A stretch of 64,000 bases of DNA from SMWD01 sp002729875 (GTDB lineage Bacteria; Pseudomonadota; Gammaproteobacteria; Steroidobacterales; GCA-2729495): positions 62,001 through 126,000 of the forward strand of contig DASCMH010000008.1 of assembly GCA_036010905.1 (NCBI GenBank). The letters are read 5' to 3'. The position numbers and the translations under genes are program-made. How positions within the stretch are numbered: the stretch's first letter is position 1; each line of letters begins with the position of its first letter. The notes beneath the pieces were generated by a model, which was not told where the DNA came from, made no database searches, and worked only from the letters and a program-made list of their open reading frames with translations. Positions 43,854-52,649 of the stretch are shown piece after piece.

Positions 43854-45134
43854 ATGCACTACAACGCACCGCGCAAAGTCGCCATCATCGGTGGCTTACG
43901 TATTCCATTTTGCCGGGCACACACCAATTATGCCCGCCTGTCGAATCAGGACATGCTGACCGCCGTACTCGCCGGAATGGTCGATAAATTCCAGCTCAAT
44001 GGCGTGGCACTGGGTGATGTTTCGGCCGGTGCCGTCATCAAGCATTCAAGTGACTGGAACCTTACACGCGAAGCCGTCCTCGGCAGTGGGCTGGCACCCG
44101 AGACGCCAGCCAACGACCTGCAACGAGCCTGTGGCACAAGCCTTGAGACGGCAATCCAGATCGGCAACAAGATTGCACTCGGTCAGATTGATGCTGGCAT
44201 CGCCGCCGGCACCGACAGCATCAGCGATACCCCGATTGTCTACCCTGACGGATATCGAAACGTTCTGCTATCGAGCTTTCGGGGCCGCTCGCCGGCTGGA
44301 AAAATTATGCCGTGGTTCGGCTTGCGCCCGCGCCACTTCATTCCGCAATTACCCGGTGTAACAGAGCCCAGGACCGGACTCAGCATGGGCGAAAGTACTG
44401 AAATTACAGCAAAGGACTGGCAGATCACCCGCACGGCTCAGGATGAACTCGCTTTCGAAAGCCACCGCCGTGCCGCCGCCGCCTATGATGAAGGCTTTTA
44501 TTCCGATCTCCTCATCCCCTTGAAGGGCGTTACAGAAGACAACAACGTACGGCGTAACACAACGCTCGAAAAACTCTCCACACTAAAACCTGCCTTCGAT
44601 CGCAGCGCCACAGGCACCATGACAGCCGGAAACAGTACACCATTGACCGATGGAGCTGCCGGCGTGCTGCTGGCCTCTGAAGCCTGGGCCCAGGAACGCG
44701 GATTGCCTGTCCAGGCATTTTTGCGTTACGGAAAAGTTGCTGCTGTTGATTTTATCAGGTCAGAAGGACTGCTAATGGCGCCCGCATATGCTGTAGCAAA
44801 CATGCTGGCCGACGCGGAACTCGACTTTGACGACATCGACTTGTTTGAAATCCATGAAGCCTTTGCCGCGCAGACCCTGGCTACCCTCAAGGCCTGGGAA
44901 TCTGCGGAGTATTGTCGTGAGCGACTTGGGCGAGCTGCGCCACTGGGACCGATCGACCGCAGCAAACTGAATACCAAGGGTGGCAGCCTGGCCATCGGAC
45001 ACCCGTTCGGAGCTACCGGGGCACGCATTCTTGCCAGCCTGGCAAAGATGCTCGATGAACGCGGCCAGGGGCGTGGCCTGATTTCCGTTTGCACGGCTGG
45101 CGGTATGGGAGTAACCGCACTTGTTGAAAAATAA
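43854..45134 (+). CDS. Acetyl-CoA acyltransferase / thiolase (FadI-like)
   Basis: 426 residues. Catalytic set: nucleophile C93 in LQRACGTSLE, IHEAFAAQ (His about 334), GHPFGATGAR (His about 382) and CTAGGMG (Cys about 412). The N-terminus (VAIIGGLRIPFCRAHTNYA) and length match the acetyl-CoA C-acetyltransferase group close to FadI. It may cleave 3-ketoacyl-CoA or condense acetyl-CoA; the direction cannot be told. No hydroxyacyl-CoA dehydrogenase partner (FadJ/FadB) is adjacent. The ATG follows GAGG by about 10 bases. Confidence 0.92.
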   Translation: MHYNAPRKVAIIGGLRIPFCRAHTNYARLSNQDMLTAVLAGMVDKFQLNGVALGDVSAGAVIKHSSDWNLTREAVLGSGLAPETPANDLQRACGTSLETAIQIGNKIALGQIDAGIAAGTDSISDTPIVYPDGYRNVLLSSFRGRSPAGKIMPWFGLRPRHFIPQLPGVTEPRTGLSMGESTEITAKDWQITRTAQDELAFESHRRAAAAYDEGFYSDLLIPLKGVTEDNNVRRNTTLEKLSTLKPAFDRSATGTMTAGNSTPLTDGAAGVLLASEAWAQERGLPVQAFLRYGKVAAVDFIRSEGLLMAPAYAVANMLADAELDFDDIDLFEIHEAFAAQTLATLKAWESAEYCRERLGRAAPLGPIDRSKLNTKGGSLAIGHPFGATGARILASLAKMLDERGQGRGLISVCTAGGMGVTALVEK

Positions 45135-45260
45135 TGGTTAACCACTCAGAGTAAGAGGTGGATTATTGGTTAGTGCAGTGCACTCTGTTGCCGATCGACA
45201 GCCAGCAACCTCTGATGCCACTCAATTTCTCATAACCAGGCACGGTAAACTAAAGAGCAT

Positions 45261-46988
45261 ATGAGCACTCTAGATTCAATTCTGATCACCCTTAACTCAA
45301 TTCTATGGCACAACACGGTGCTGTTCGCCTTGCTCGGCACCGGGGTGCTGTTCACGATCTGGAGCGGGTTTTGCCAGTATCGAGCCCTGACCCATGGCGT
45401 ACATGTGATTCGCGGTGTCTATGACAATCCGGATGATCCGGGGGCCATCAATCACTTCCAGGCCCTGTCGGCTGCATTGTCGGCAACGGTCGGGCTCGGC
45501 AATATCGGCGGTGTCGCTTTAGCCATCTCGCTCGGCGGTCCGGGTGCTGTTTTCTGGATGTGGGTCGTCGGATTTTTTGGTATAGCAATCAAACTGACCG
45601 AAGTCACGCTATCGATGCTGTATCGAAATACGGATGATCCGGATAACCCCCACGGTGGCCCGATGTGGGTCGTCGACAAAGCATTACGATTGCGTTCGCC
45701 AAAACTTGCCGGCCTGGGACGGGGCTTCGGTATCTTATTCTGTATTACACTGCTTATATCGACGATAACGGGCGGCAATATGTTCCAGGCTTGGAATGTC
45801 GGCGTCATTACCGAATCCTATTTCGGTATCCCGAGTATCGCGACAGGCATCATTTTGGCCATCATTGTCGGCTCTGTCATCATCGGCGGCATCAAACGTA
45901 TCGGTAGTGTCGCCAGCAGGCTGGTTCCTATCATGCTCACGCTGTACCTGATCGCCGGTATCTACGTGTTAATCATCAATATTGGTGAAATTCCGGGCAT
46001 ATTGGCGCTGATCTTCAGGGCTGCGTTCTCGCCACTTGAGTCAACCGGTGCATTTATCGGCGGTACCATGGGTTATGCATTCCTTTTTGGAATGAAGCGT
46101 GCGCTGTTTTCCAATGAAGCGGGGCAAGGCTCATCGCCCATCGCGCATTCGGCAGCCAAGACTGACGAACCTGTACGCGAGGGTATCGTCGCCGGCCTCG
46201 AACCGTTTATCGATACGATCGTGGTCTGTACGCTAACCGCCCTGATTATTCTGGTTACCGGTGTCTGGAACCGCAGCGCCGAGGCAACCCTGGACATGCC
46301 CACCTCCATTGTTGCAACGGCCGATGCCGGGTGGAGTATTGAAACAACCACTACGGTGCCGGAACGAACCCATGATGACTGGAAAGCGGGTGATCGAATA
46401 TTCGTCATCGTACATGGCGATCCAAATCCGCAAAGCGGCAATGATTTAAGCCGGCTGGACGGAACAATTACCGCCAGTGCGGCAGGAACCCTGCAGATTT
46501 CCTGGGACACCATCGCCAGCTCTGTCAAACCGAAACTGGCCGGAGCGGATATTTTTGTAAGCTATGTTGGCGCAACACTAACCGCACGGGCTTTCGATAC
46601 TGTGGTCCCCGGACTCGGCAAATGGCTGGTTACCATTGCGGCCTGGTTATTCGCTATCTCTACCCTGATCTCCTGGAGTTATTACGGTGAACAGGGCATC
46701 GTCTTCCTGGCGGGCGAACGTGCCGTGATACCTTATAAACTCATATTTTGCTCACTGACAATTGTGGCAACGCTGGGGTTTTTAAAGACCGATGCCCAGC
46801 TCGATAACCTGACCGGTATCGGTACGGGTGTCATGCTGTTTGTCAACGTACCTATTATGTGGCTCCTCGGTCACCAGGCGATCATCGCCTACAAAGACTA
46901 TTTCGCACGCTTTAAGAGCGGCCGCATGGGACCGGAACATTCCCCGCCGTCGCTACAGGACCTGATCAGCGGCAAAGACGTAGAGTAA
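45261..46988 (+). CDS. Sodium:alanine/glycine symporter (AGCS family) with large periplasmic insert
   Basis: 575 residues, against about 450-490 for most family members. Family features: NHFQALSAALSATVGLGNIG in the first third, GPGAVFWMWVVGFFG, and FSNEAGQGSSPIAHSAA. The extra length is an insert of about 95 residues (about 345-440) between the segment ending LIILVTGVWN and the next span WLVTIAAWLFAISTLISWSY. The insert is polar and beta-rich (DDWKAGDRIFVIVHGDP; LDGTITASAAGTLQISW) and should lie outside the cytoplasm. Probably imports alanine or glycine with sodium. A 13-bp palindrome AGTGCAGTGCACT at 45172-45184 lies in the upstream region. Confidence 0.9.
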   Translation: MSTLDSILITLNSILWHNTVLFALLGTGVLFTIWSGFCQYRALTHGVHVIRGVYDNPDDPGAINHFQALSAALSATVGLGNIGGVALAISLGGPGAVFWMWVVGFFGIAIKLTEVTLSMLYRNTDDPDNPHGGPMWVVDKALRLRSPKLAGLGRGFGILFCITLLISTITGGNMFQAWNVGVITESYFGIPSIATGIILAIIVGSVIIGGIKRIGSVASRLVPIMLTLYLIAGIYVLIINIGEIPGILALIFRAAFSPLESTGAFIGGTMGYAFLFGMKRALFSNEAGQGSSPIAHSAAKTDEPVREGIVAGLEPFIDTIVVCTLTALIILVTGVWNRSAEATLDMPTSIVATADAGWSIETTTTVPERTHDDWKAGDRIFVIVHGDPNPQSGNDLSRLDGTITASAAGTLQISWDTIASSVKPKLAGADIFVSYVGATLTARAFDTVVPGLGKWLVTIAAWLFAISTLISWSYYGEQGIVFLAGERAVIPYKLIFCSLTIVATLGFLKTDAQLDNLTGIGTGVMLFVNVPIMWLLGHQAIIAYKDYFARFKSGRMGPEHSPPSLQDLISGKDVE

Positions 46989-47045
46989 GTTGATGTATAA
47001 CCCGGAACCGTTATGCCGGATATCCACTGAAAACAATAATATGGA

Positions 47046-47714
47046 ATGCACCACATGGGTGAAATGATTCAACTGACAAGTGAAGATGAGCACCTGCTGA
47101 CAGCGTACCAGGCAACTCCAAAAGACACGGCTAAAGGCGGTATTGTCATCCTGCAGGAAATCTTTGGTCTCACCAGCCATATCAGGCGTGTCACAGATCA
47201 ATATGCCGAGCAGGGTTATCTCGCCATAGCACCGAGCCTGTTCGACCGCGTACAAGCCGATATTATTCTGGATTACTCCGACATTGACACGGGTCGCTCA
47301 ATCATGATGGGGCTTGATCAGAACGAGGTCATTACCGACATTAAAGCCAGCGTTGGTGCCGCACAAACAGCCGGCAATGTCGCTGTAATCGGTTATTGCT
47401 GGGGCGGTGCAATGGCCGATCTCGCAGCCTGTCGTGTAAAAATCGATGCTGCAGTTGCCTATTATGGACGTATGATTGTCGATTGGCTCGACGAACAGCC
47501 GGGCTGCCCGACCATTTATCACTTCGGTGCAAATGACCCGTATATCCCGCAGGATATAATTGAAAAAATCAGTAATGGGCGCCCGGATCATCCGTCATAT
47601 GTGTATGCCGAAGCGGGTCATGGGTTTAACTGCGATGAACGCGAAGAGTTTGAGCCTGAAAGCGCGAAACTCGCATTGGACAGAACACTGGAATTCCTGG
47701 GGCGGGTTTTGTAG
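47046..47714 (+). CDS. Dienelactone hydrolase family protein
   Basis: 222 residues, alpha/beta hydrolase. The Cys-Asp-His triad is present: GYCWGGAMAD (Cys about 118), FGANDPYIP (Asp about 163) and AGHGFNCDER (His about 191), in the order and spacing of dienelactone hydrolases. No other aromatic-degradation gene is adjacent except an FAH-family enzyme that converges on it. Real substrate unknown; many family members are not true dienelactone hydrolases. ATG codons at 47046 and 47055 are both possible. Confidence 0.88.
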   Translation: MHHMGEMIQLTSEDEHLLTAYQATPKDTAKGGIVILQEIFGLTSHIRRVTDQYAEQGYLAIAPSLFDRVQADIILDYSDIDTGRSIMMGLDQNEVITDIKASVGAAQTAGNVAVIGYCWGGAMADLAACRVKIDAAVAYYGRMIVDWLDEQPGCPTIYHFGANDPYIPQDIIEKISNGRPDHPSYVYAEAGHGFNCDEREEFEPESAKLALDRTLEFLGRVL

Positions 47715-47763
47715 CAGCAGCAAATTTGCCAGCCATTGTTTGGTTTTCAGGCTGACCTCCTCC

Positions 47764-48600
47764 TCACAACCCCTCATCAACAACCTCATTCCGTAACACC
47801 CCAATCTTATCGATATCGACCTCGACAATATCCCCGGGCTGTAACCAGACCTGGGGATCCCGGGCCATACCAATACCGCTGGGTGAACCGGTAGCAATAA
47901 CGTCGCCGGGCTCAAGCTGACAGACTGTCGACAGGTACTCTATCAACGCGCCGATATCGAAACACAGGTCATCAATGTGTCCGGTTTGCATTACCTGCCC
48001 GTTAACCCTGGTCTTCAATGTCAATACATTCGGATCCGGGATCTCATCGGCAGTCACCAGCCACGGGCCCAGAGCCCCACTGTGGCGAAAGTTCTTGCCA
48101 GCAATGAATTGTGACGTGTGAAACTGATAATCACGTACCGAACCATCCAGAAAGCACGTGTAACCGGCAATAAAATCGAGTGCCCGAGCGGCTGCCACAT
48201 GGCGAGCCTGGCGCCCGATCACTACAGCCAGTTCGCCCTCAAAATCATAATGTGTCGAAACACGGGGACGGATGACAGGTTGCTCATGGCCGACGAGGCT
48301 GTCCGGAAAGCGGGTAAACAAGGTCGGAAAGGCCGGCCGGTCTCGGCTCAGTTCCTTGATATGCTCAACGTAGTTCATACCGATACAGATAATCTTGCCG
48401 GGATTCGGCAACGTCGGAACCAGCAGCATGCCATCGGCGGCAACCGGATCAGTGGCTGCAGCTGCGGCCTCAGCATATGCATTGGCGGCAATGACACTTT
48501 GCAAATCCGCGAAGCGAGTGCCGACAATGGGCAGAATACGGTCATTCTCGACCAGCCCGAAGCCCGCCCCGTGCTGATTTAAAAAACTGGCAAATCTCAT
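47764..48600 (-). CDS. Fumarylacetoacetate hydrolase family protein
   Basis: 278 residues from the ATG at 48600 (a TTG just upstream is in frame). C-terminal FAH domain: IICIGMNYVEHIKEL, FEGELAVVIGRQARHV (metal-binding Glu), LDGSVRDYQ, and ATGSPSGIGMARDP. The group includes 2-hydroxyhepta-2,4-diene-1,7-dioate isomerases, ureidoglycolate lyase-like and acylpyruvase enzymes; I cannot choose between them. Convergent with the dienelactone hydrolase gene. Confidence 0.88.
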   Translation of the reverse strand: MRFASFLNQHGAGFGLVENDRILPIVGTRFADLQSVIAANAYAEAAAAATDPVAADGMLLVPTLPNPGKIICIGMNYVEHIKELSRDRPAFPTLFTRFPDSLVGHEQPVIRPRVSTHYDFEGELAVVIGRQARHVAAARALDFIAGYTCFLDGSVRDYQFHTSQFIAGKNFRHSGALGPWLVTADEIPDPNVLTLKTRVNGQVMQTGHIDDLCFDIGALIEYLSTVCQLEPGDVIATGSPSGIGMARDPQVWLQPGDIVEVDIDKIGVLRNEVVDEGL

Positions 48601-48828
48601 CAATTATCCTCCCATCTGGCCGCCATTACTGTCCGCATCAACCTTAAGATGCTGAAAACACGGGTCACGATTTGGCTGTATTATAGACGGGTGATGCAGA
48701 TCCGGATCGATATCTGCCGGTGATCCGGTCGCTTCCCCTTGGTCTACGTTGCAGAACCGATCGCCCGCGACCGGTTCTGCAGCCTGATGATGCATTGAAA
48801 AAAACATTTATTACCAGTACCGCAAATA

Positions 48829-50211
48829 ATGACACAGAAGAAATCAAAAAAAGGCGGCCGTAATCTAACCCAGGGCCCCATCGGCGGAACGATTCGTTCG
48901 CTGATGATGCCGATGCTGGTCGGCATGGTCGCAATGCTGTCTTATAACATCGCGGATACCTATTTTGTTGGCCAACTCGGCACCATGGAACTGGCGGCAA
49001 TCAGTTTCACTTTCCCGGTCAGCTTTATTGTCGGTATCGTCACGTTGGGACTGGGCATCGGCACGGCATCTGTCTGCTCACGCTTATTTGGCGCAAAGAA
49101 ATTTGCCGACGTTGAACGTGTGGCCATCCATGCAATGTTACTCGGCATTGTGGCTGGCCTCATTGTCATAGCCATCGGGCTCTTGACGATCGATCCGCTG
49201 TTCACCCTGCTCGGTGCGGATGACACAACATTGCCGGTCATTCGCCGGTATATGAAGATTTACTACTGGGGCGGTATTTTTCTCGTCGTGCCCATGATTA
49301 GCAATTCGGTCCTGCGTGCGTCAGGCAATGCAAAAACGCCCGCGATGATCATGACGGTTTCGGCTCTCTTCAATGTCATACTTGATCCAATCATGATTTT
49401 CGGCCTGTTCGGCTTTCCACGCCTCGAAGTTGAAGGCGCTGCAGTTGCTACCGTTGTTTCCAATATAGGCACGCTGGTCGCATCCATCCTTGCCGTAACC
49501 TACAAGCAACACCTGATCACATTCCGGCACTTGTGGCCTAGAAAAATAATCGACTCATGGCGACGCATCCTTCATGTTGGCCTGCCGTCGACCGCCAGCA
49601 GCCTGATTGCACCGATCACAACCGCATTCATTACCTATCAGATTGCTCAGTTTGGCCAGGAAGCCGTTGCCGGCTTCGGCGTAGCATCACGTGTCGAAGG
49701 CTTCGTACTGATGGCGATCATGGCGCTAAGCTCTGCTGTCACGCCTTTCGTCGGGCAGAATTTTGGCGGTCAGCAATATAAAAGGGTCAAGCAAGGCGTA
49801 CGCTGGTGCTATCGTTTTTCACTCATCTACGGGCTAACCGTTACCGTCATCCTGGCCATGATTTCAGGCTATATCGCCGAATTTTTTACCGATGATCCGC
49901 AAGCTATCGAAACCGCACAATTGCATTTAACAATTGTTCCGATCAGCTACCTCGGGCTCGGCATGGCCATGACGGCTAACAGCGCATTCAATGCTATCGG
50001 CAAACCCATGCCTGCAATGTTCGTGTCACTGATACGAACCATTCTTGTCTATGCTCCGCTCGCCTTTCTGCTCGCCAAACTGTTTGGCCTGACCGGCATA
50101 TTTGCTGCCGCCTGTACAGCTAACCTTGTCGCCGGCGGTCTTGGTCGTATCTGGTTCCGGTTCACTTATGTGCAAACCGTAACTGAAGACAAAGCCGTGC
50201 TGAAAACCTGA
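48829..50211 (+). CDS. MATE-family efflux transporter (second copy, different branch)
   Basis: 460 residues, about twelve spans in two halves. TQGPIGGTIRSLMMPMLVGM, NIADTYFVGQLGTMELAAIS and VASRVEGFVLMAIMALSSAV match MATE multidrug exporters of the NorM/YeeO-like branch, distinct from the DinF-like protein at 35.5 kb. It converges on the chorismatase gene with 22 bases between them. Substrate unknown. Confidence 0.88.
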   Translation: MTQKKSKKGGRNLTQGPIGGTIRSLMMPMLVGMVAMLSYNIADTYFVGQLGTMELAAISFTFPVSFIVGIVTLGLGIGTASVCSRLFGAKKFADVERVAIHAMLLGIVAGLIVIAIGLLTIDPLFTLLGADDTTLPVIRRYMKIYYWGGIFLVVPMISNSVLRASGNAKTPAMIMTVSALFNVILDPIMIFGLFGFPRLEVEGAAVATVVSNIGTLVASILAVTYKQHLITFRHLWPRKIIDSWRRILHVGLPSTASSLIAPITTAFITYQIAQFGQEAVAGFGVASRVEGFVLMAIMALSSAVTPFVGQNFGGQQYKRVKQGVRWCYRFSLIYGLTVTVILAMISGYIAEFFTDDPQAIETAQLHLTIVPISYLGLGMAMTANSAFNAIGKPMPAMFVSLIRTILVYAPLAFLLAKLFGLTGIFAAACTANLVAGGLGRIWFRFTYVQTVTEDKAVLKT

Positions 50212-50233
50212 ATAATGGTTGCCCTGGCTGATC

Positions 50234-51232
50234 TCAAATACTGCCGGCCGCCTCAATTTCAAGCAATAATTCACGGCGACAGATATCGCCGCGCAAAAAC
50301 ACGACATTCGGATCATCAACCAGAAAATCACGCAAAGCGGTTTTTATTTCAGTTACCTGGGCGGGCTGACGAACATAGATGCGCAGGCATCCATCAGTCA
50401 GAATCTCATCTGCACCGTTACTTGTCCGTGTCGCACGGCGGGCTTGCTGAATCAATTGATCGAGATTGCGCAAGCTCTCGGCCGTTTGCTGTGCCGGATC
50501 ATCCAAATGCATCGACTGATGGCCGATAATGCTCGCTGTACCGGACATCAGAATCCGGTAACCCGACTCTGCGGCAACCACAACAGCGCGCGAAAAAGAC
50601 GGGCTACTGGGACCAAACTGGCGAGGGTATTTATATGCGCTGGTCTGGCGCGGATTCTCGATCATCCGGCATTGATGACGTGCGGCAATCATAGTGATGG
50701 TGAGTGGCGTACCTTCATCGGTGCCAATCGCTGTTGCTGCCGGCAATAGTTCGCCCTCAAATCCGCCAAAAGCGACGGCACGACCGGCGGTAAACTGGCG
50801 ATACAATTCGTGATCCCCAGCGCCGACATTGATACCGGGGAAATAATTCCAGACCCTGACCAGGTTTGGATAATCGCGCTCCCGTGTAAGCTGTAGCAGT
50901 TCCCGATAGACCCGCGTGGTCAGTTCTTTGAAATCCGTTCCCGGCTCCAGGTCAATCTCGACATGTATGGCCAGATAATCAGCACATTGCGTAATCGCAT
51001 AATCGCCGACTCTTTCACTGCTGACAGGCCCGTCAGTAAACCAGATTTCATCCGGAGCCGGCCGGCCTATCGGGTTAATGTGCAGCTGAAAAACATTGTC
51101 TCCGGCCCCGAGTTCAGGACGCATGCCAAATCGGAAGCGAAATAATTCGTTACACAATCGGGAGGCCCCCGACTTATCTGCTGCCAGTCGAACGGAAAGA
51201 CCAGATACCGGAGATTTTGCCATGACTACCAT
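50234..51232 (-). CDS. Chorismatase (FkbO/Hyg5/XanB2 family)
   Basis: About 332 residues. Recognised from NYFPGINVGAGDHELYRQF, the NPRQTSAYKYPRQFGP stretch followed by SPSFSRA, and a C-terminal YjgF-like end VVFLRGDICRRELLLEIEAA. The family splits chorismate: FkbO gives a dihydroxycyclohexadiene carboxylate, Hyg5 gives 3-hydroxybenzoate, and XanB2 gives both 3- and 4-hydroxybenzoate. The single-gene setting makes the XanB2 role (ubiquinone precursor and aryl polyene supply) the best guess, not proven. The start is uncertain (51262, 51232 or 51223 in frame); 51232 leaves a GCAGGAGCC about 15 bases before it. Confidence 0.85.
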   Translation of the reverse strand: MVVMAKSPVSGLSVRLAADKSGASRLCNELFRFRFGMRPELGAGDNVFQLHINPIGRPAPDEIWFTDGPVSSERVGDYAITQCADYLAIHVEIDLEPGTDFKELTTRVYRELLQLTRERDYPNLVRVWNYFPGINVGAGDHELYRQFTAGRAVAFGGFEGELLPAATAIGTDEGTPLTITMIAARHQCRMIENPRQTSAYKYPRQFGPSSPSFSRAVVVAAESGYRILMSGTASIIGHQSMHLDDPAQQTAESLRNLDQLIQQARRATRTSNGADEILTDGCLRIYVRQPAQVTEIKTALRDFLVDDPNVVFLRGDICRRELLLEIEAAGSI

Positions 51233-51456
51233 TGTTCTAAACAGTTGGGCTCCTGCAAACATGCTACAGCACGATTATTACAAACTTTACAGAATCCATG
51301 ATAGCCGCTTTACGCTGCCAGTATATTACTACTTGACAGCCCTGCGTCAGGAGTACGAAGGAACAGCCTGTCCCGGGCCGGTCTGGCCGGTTACCTCGGT
51401 ATAATTACAAATACTGTGAATTGACGCGCCAGGCGCGAAATGAGAAAAATTTATCG

Positions 51457-51807
51457 TCAACGGATAAGGCAATCACGAACAAATTGCCGCCGATCCTCCG
51501 GGTAAGACCAGGCTTCAGAGACCATATTGTCATTTAGCCACTTCATGATCGGTTCCTGCTCATTGGCAAGCGGCAGGAATTCTTCAAGTCGCGCAGAAAT
51601 ACGGGCCGACTCTTGTGCACTGATATTGGCGCAATTTAACGAGTGACGTTGAATGCGCGGCACATACTCGTAAGCATAATCAAATACTACTTCAAGCAAC
51701 AATGCCGTACGTGCATTGGTTCGCTGTGAGGGAGGCAAAGACATAAAATTCTTGTATACACGCTGCGCTTTATAATGGCGCAATGACGTAATATTGTTGT
51801 TAGTCAT
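51457..51807 (-). CDS. Conserved-looking hypothetical protein
   Basis: 116 residues from the ATG at 51807, which follows GGGGAAGG; the frame stays open 25 codons further upstream without conserved content. Mostly helical and charged, no membrane segment or signal: RTNARTALLLEVVFDYAYEY, then ISARLEEFLPLANEQEPIMK, ending PEDRRQFVRDCLIR. Not recognised. It stands alone between the chorismatase and a divergent VOC gene. Codon use looks normal for the window, which supports a real gene. Confidence 0.6.
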   Translation of the reverse strand: MTNNNITSLRHYKAQRVYKNFMSLPPSQRTNARTALLLEVVFDYAYEYVPRIQRHSLNCANISAQESARISARLEEFLPLANEQEPIMKWLNDNMVSEAWSYPEDRRQFVRDCLIR

Positions 51808-51942
51808 CCTTCCCCATCCCCTCAGATGTTCTTTTTTAGCCAATATAGCGCATAAATCACCGAATATTGACTGAGTTAACAAAATCCAAAAGTCTTTTGC
51901 CTGTTTGTTCAGGCGTAACGCTCAGGATCGAATAGCCCGCTT

Positions 51943-52644
51943 ATGACAACTACCTTCGGCCAGTTTCTTGAATTCAGCGTGCCGACAGACGATATTCAGG
52001 CATCGTTGAATTTTTACCTTGAACTCGGCTTCTCTGAGCTGCCCGTCGGTGATATCCGCGACTACCACTATGGCGTCGTAACGGACGGCCGTATTGCCAT
52101 CGGTCTGCACGCCGGCGGCATTGATCAGCCGGCCCTGTCATTTATTAAATCTGACGTCGCATCATACCTGCGGGACATCAATCCCGATGACGATGAGTTG
52201 GCTTTCTCGCGACTCGGCAGTGAGACATTCAACGAGATAGGGGTGTATACCCCGGACGGTCACTTGCTGATCATGATGGAAGCACGAACATTTTCGCGCG
52301 CCGATCTGTCCGAACTACCGACACCGACAATCGGTCATTCAGTCGAGATCAGCCTTGGTTGCCAAGATACCGGCAAAACAACCAGTTTCTGGACTGATGC
52401 CGGCTTCATGGCACTTGCCGATACAGCGGATGATGCTATCGAGTTGCTCGCACCGGGTCTGCGTCTCGGGTTACAGACACATTTATCTCCCGGACAATCG
52501 GCACTGCGCTTCATGTCTGCAGATCTCAACCAGACCCTTAAGGTACTCGAACAACGCAACCTGACGGTACACCAAATTGGCTCAAACCATCGCCTGACGA
52601 CACCGGAAAGTACACATCTGGACCTTGTAGCGGCCAAATACTGA
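51943..52644 (+). CDS. VOC (glyoxalase/bleomycin resistance/dioxygenase) superfamily protein
   Basis: 233 residues forming two tandem beta-alpha-beta-beta-beta halves. First half: FLEFSVPTDDIQASLNFYLE, a typical VOC opening, then GVYTPDGHLLIMMEA. Second half: GHSVEISLGCQDTGKTTSFW and a matching end PESTHLDLVAAKY. Superfamily metal sites are not clear enough to assign catalysis, so it could be an enzyme or a binding protein. It converges on acs with a five-base gap. Confidence 0.82.
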   Translation: MTTTFGQFLEFSVPTDDIQASLNFYLELGFSELPVGDIRDYHYGVVTDGRIAIGLHAGGIDQPALSFIKSDVASYLRDINPDDDELAFSRLGSETFNEIGVYTPDGHLLIMMEARTFSRADLSELPTPTIGHSVEISLGCQDTGKTTSFWTDAGFMALADTADDAIELLAPGLRLGLQTHLSPGQSALRFMSADLNQTLKVLEQRNLTVHQIGSNHRLTTPESTHLDLVAAKY

Positions 52645-52649
52645 CGAAT

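Noticed and set aside
35494..50211. The two MATE genes as a recent duplication
   Set aside because: Their conserved motifs place them in different branches and the proteins are not similar enough to be recent copies.
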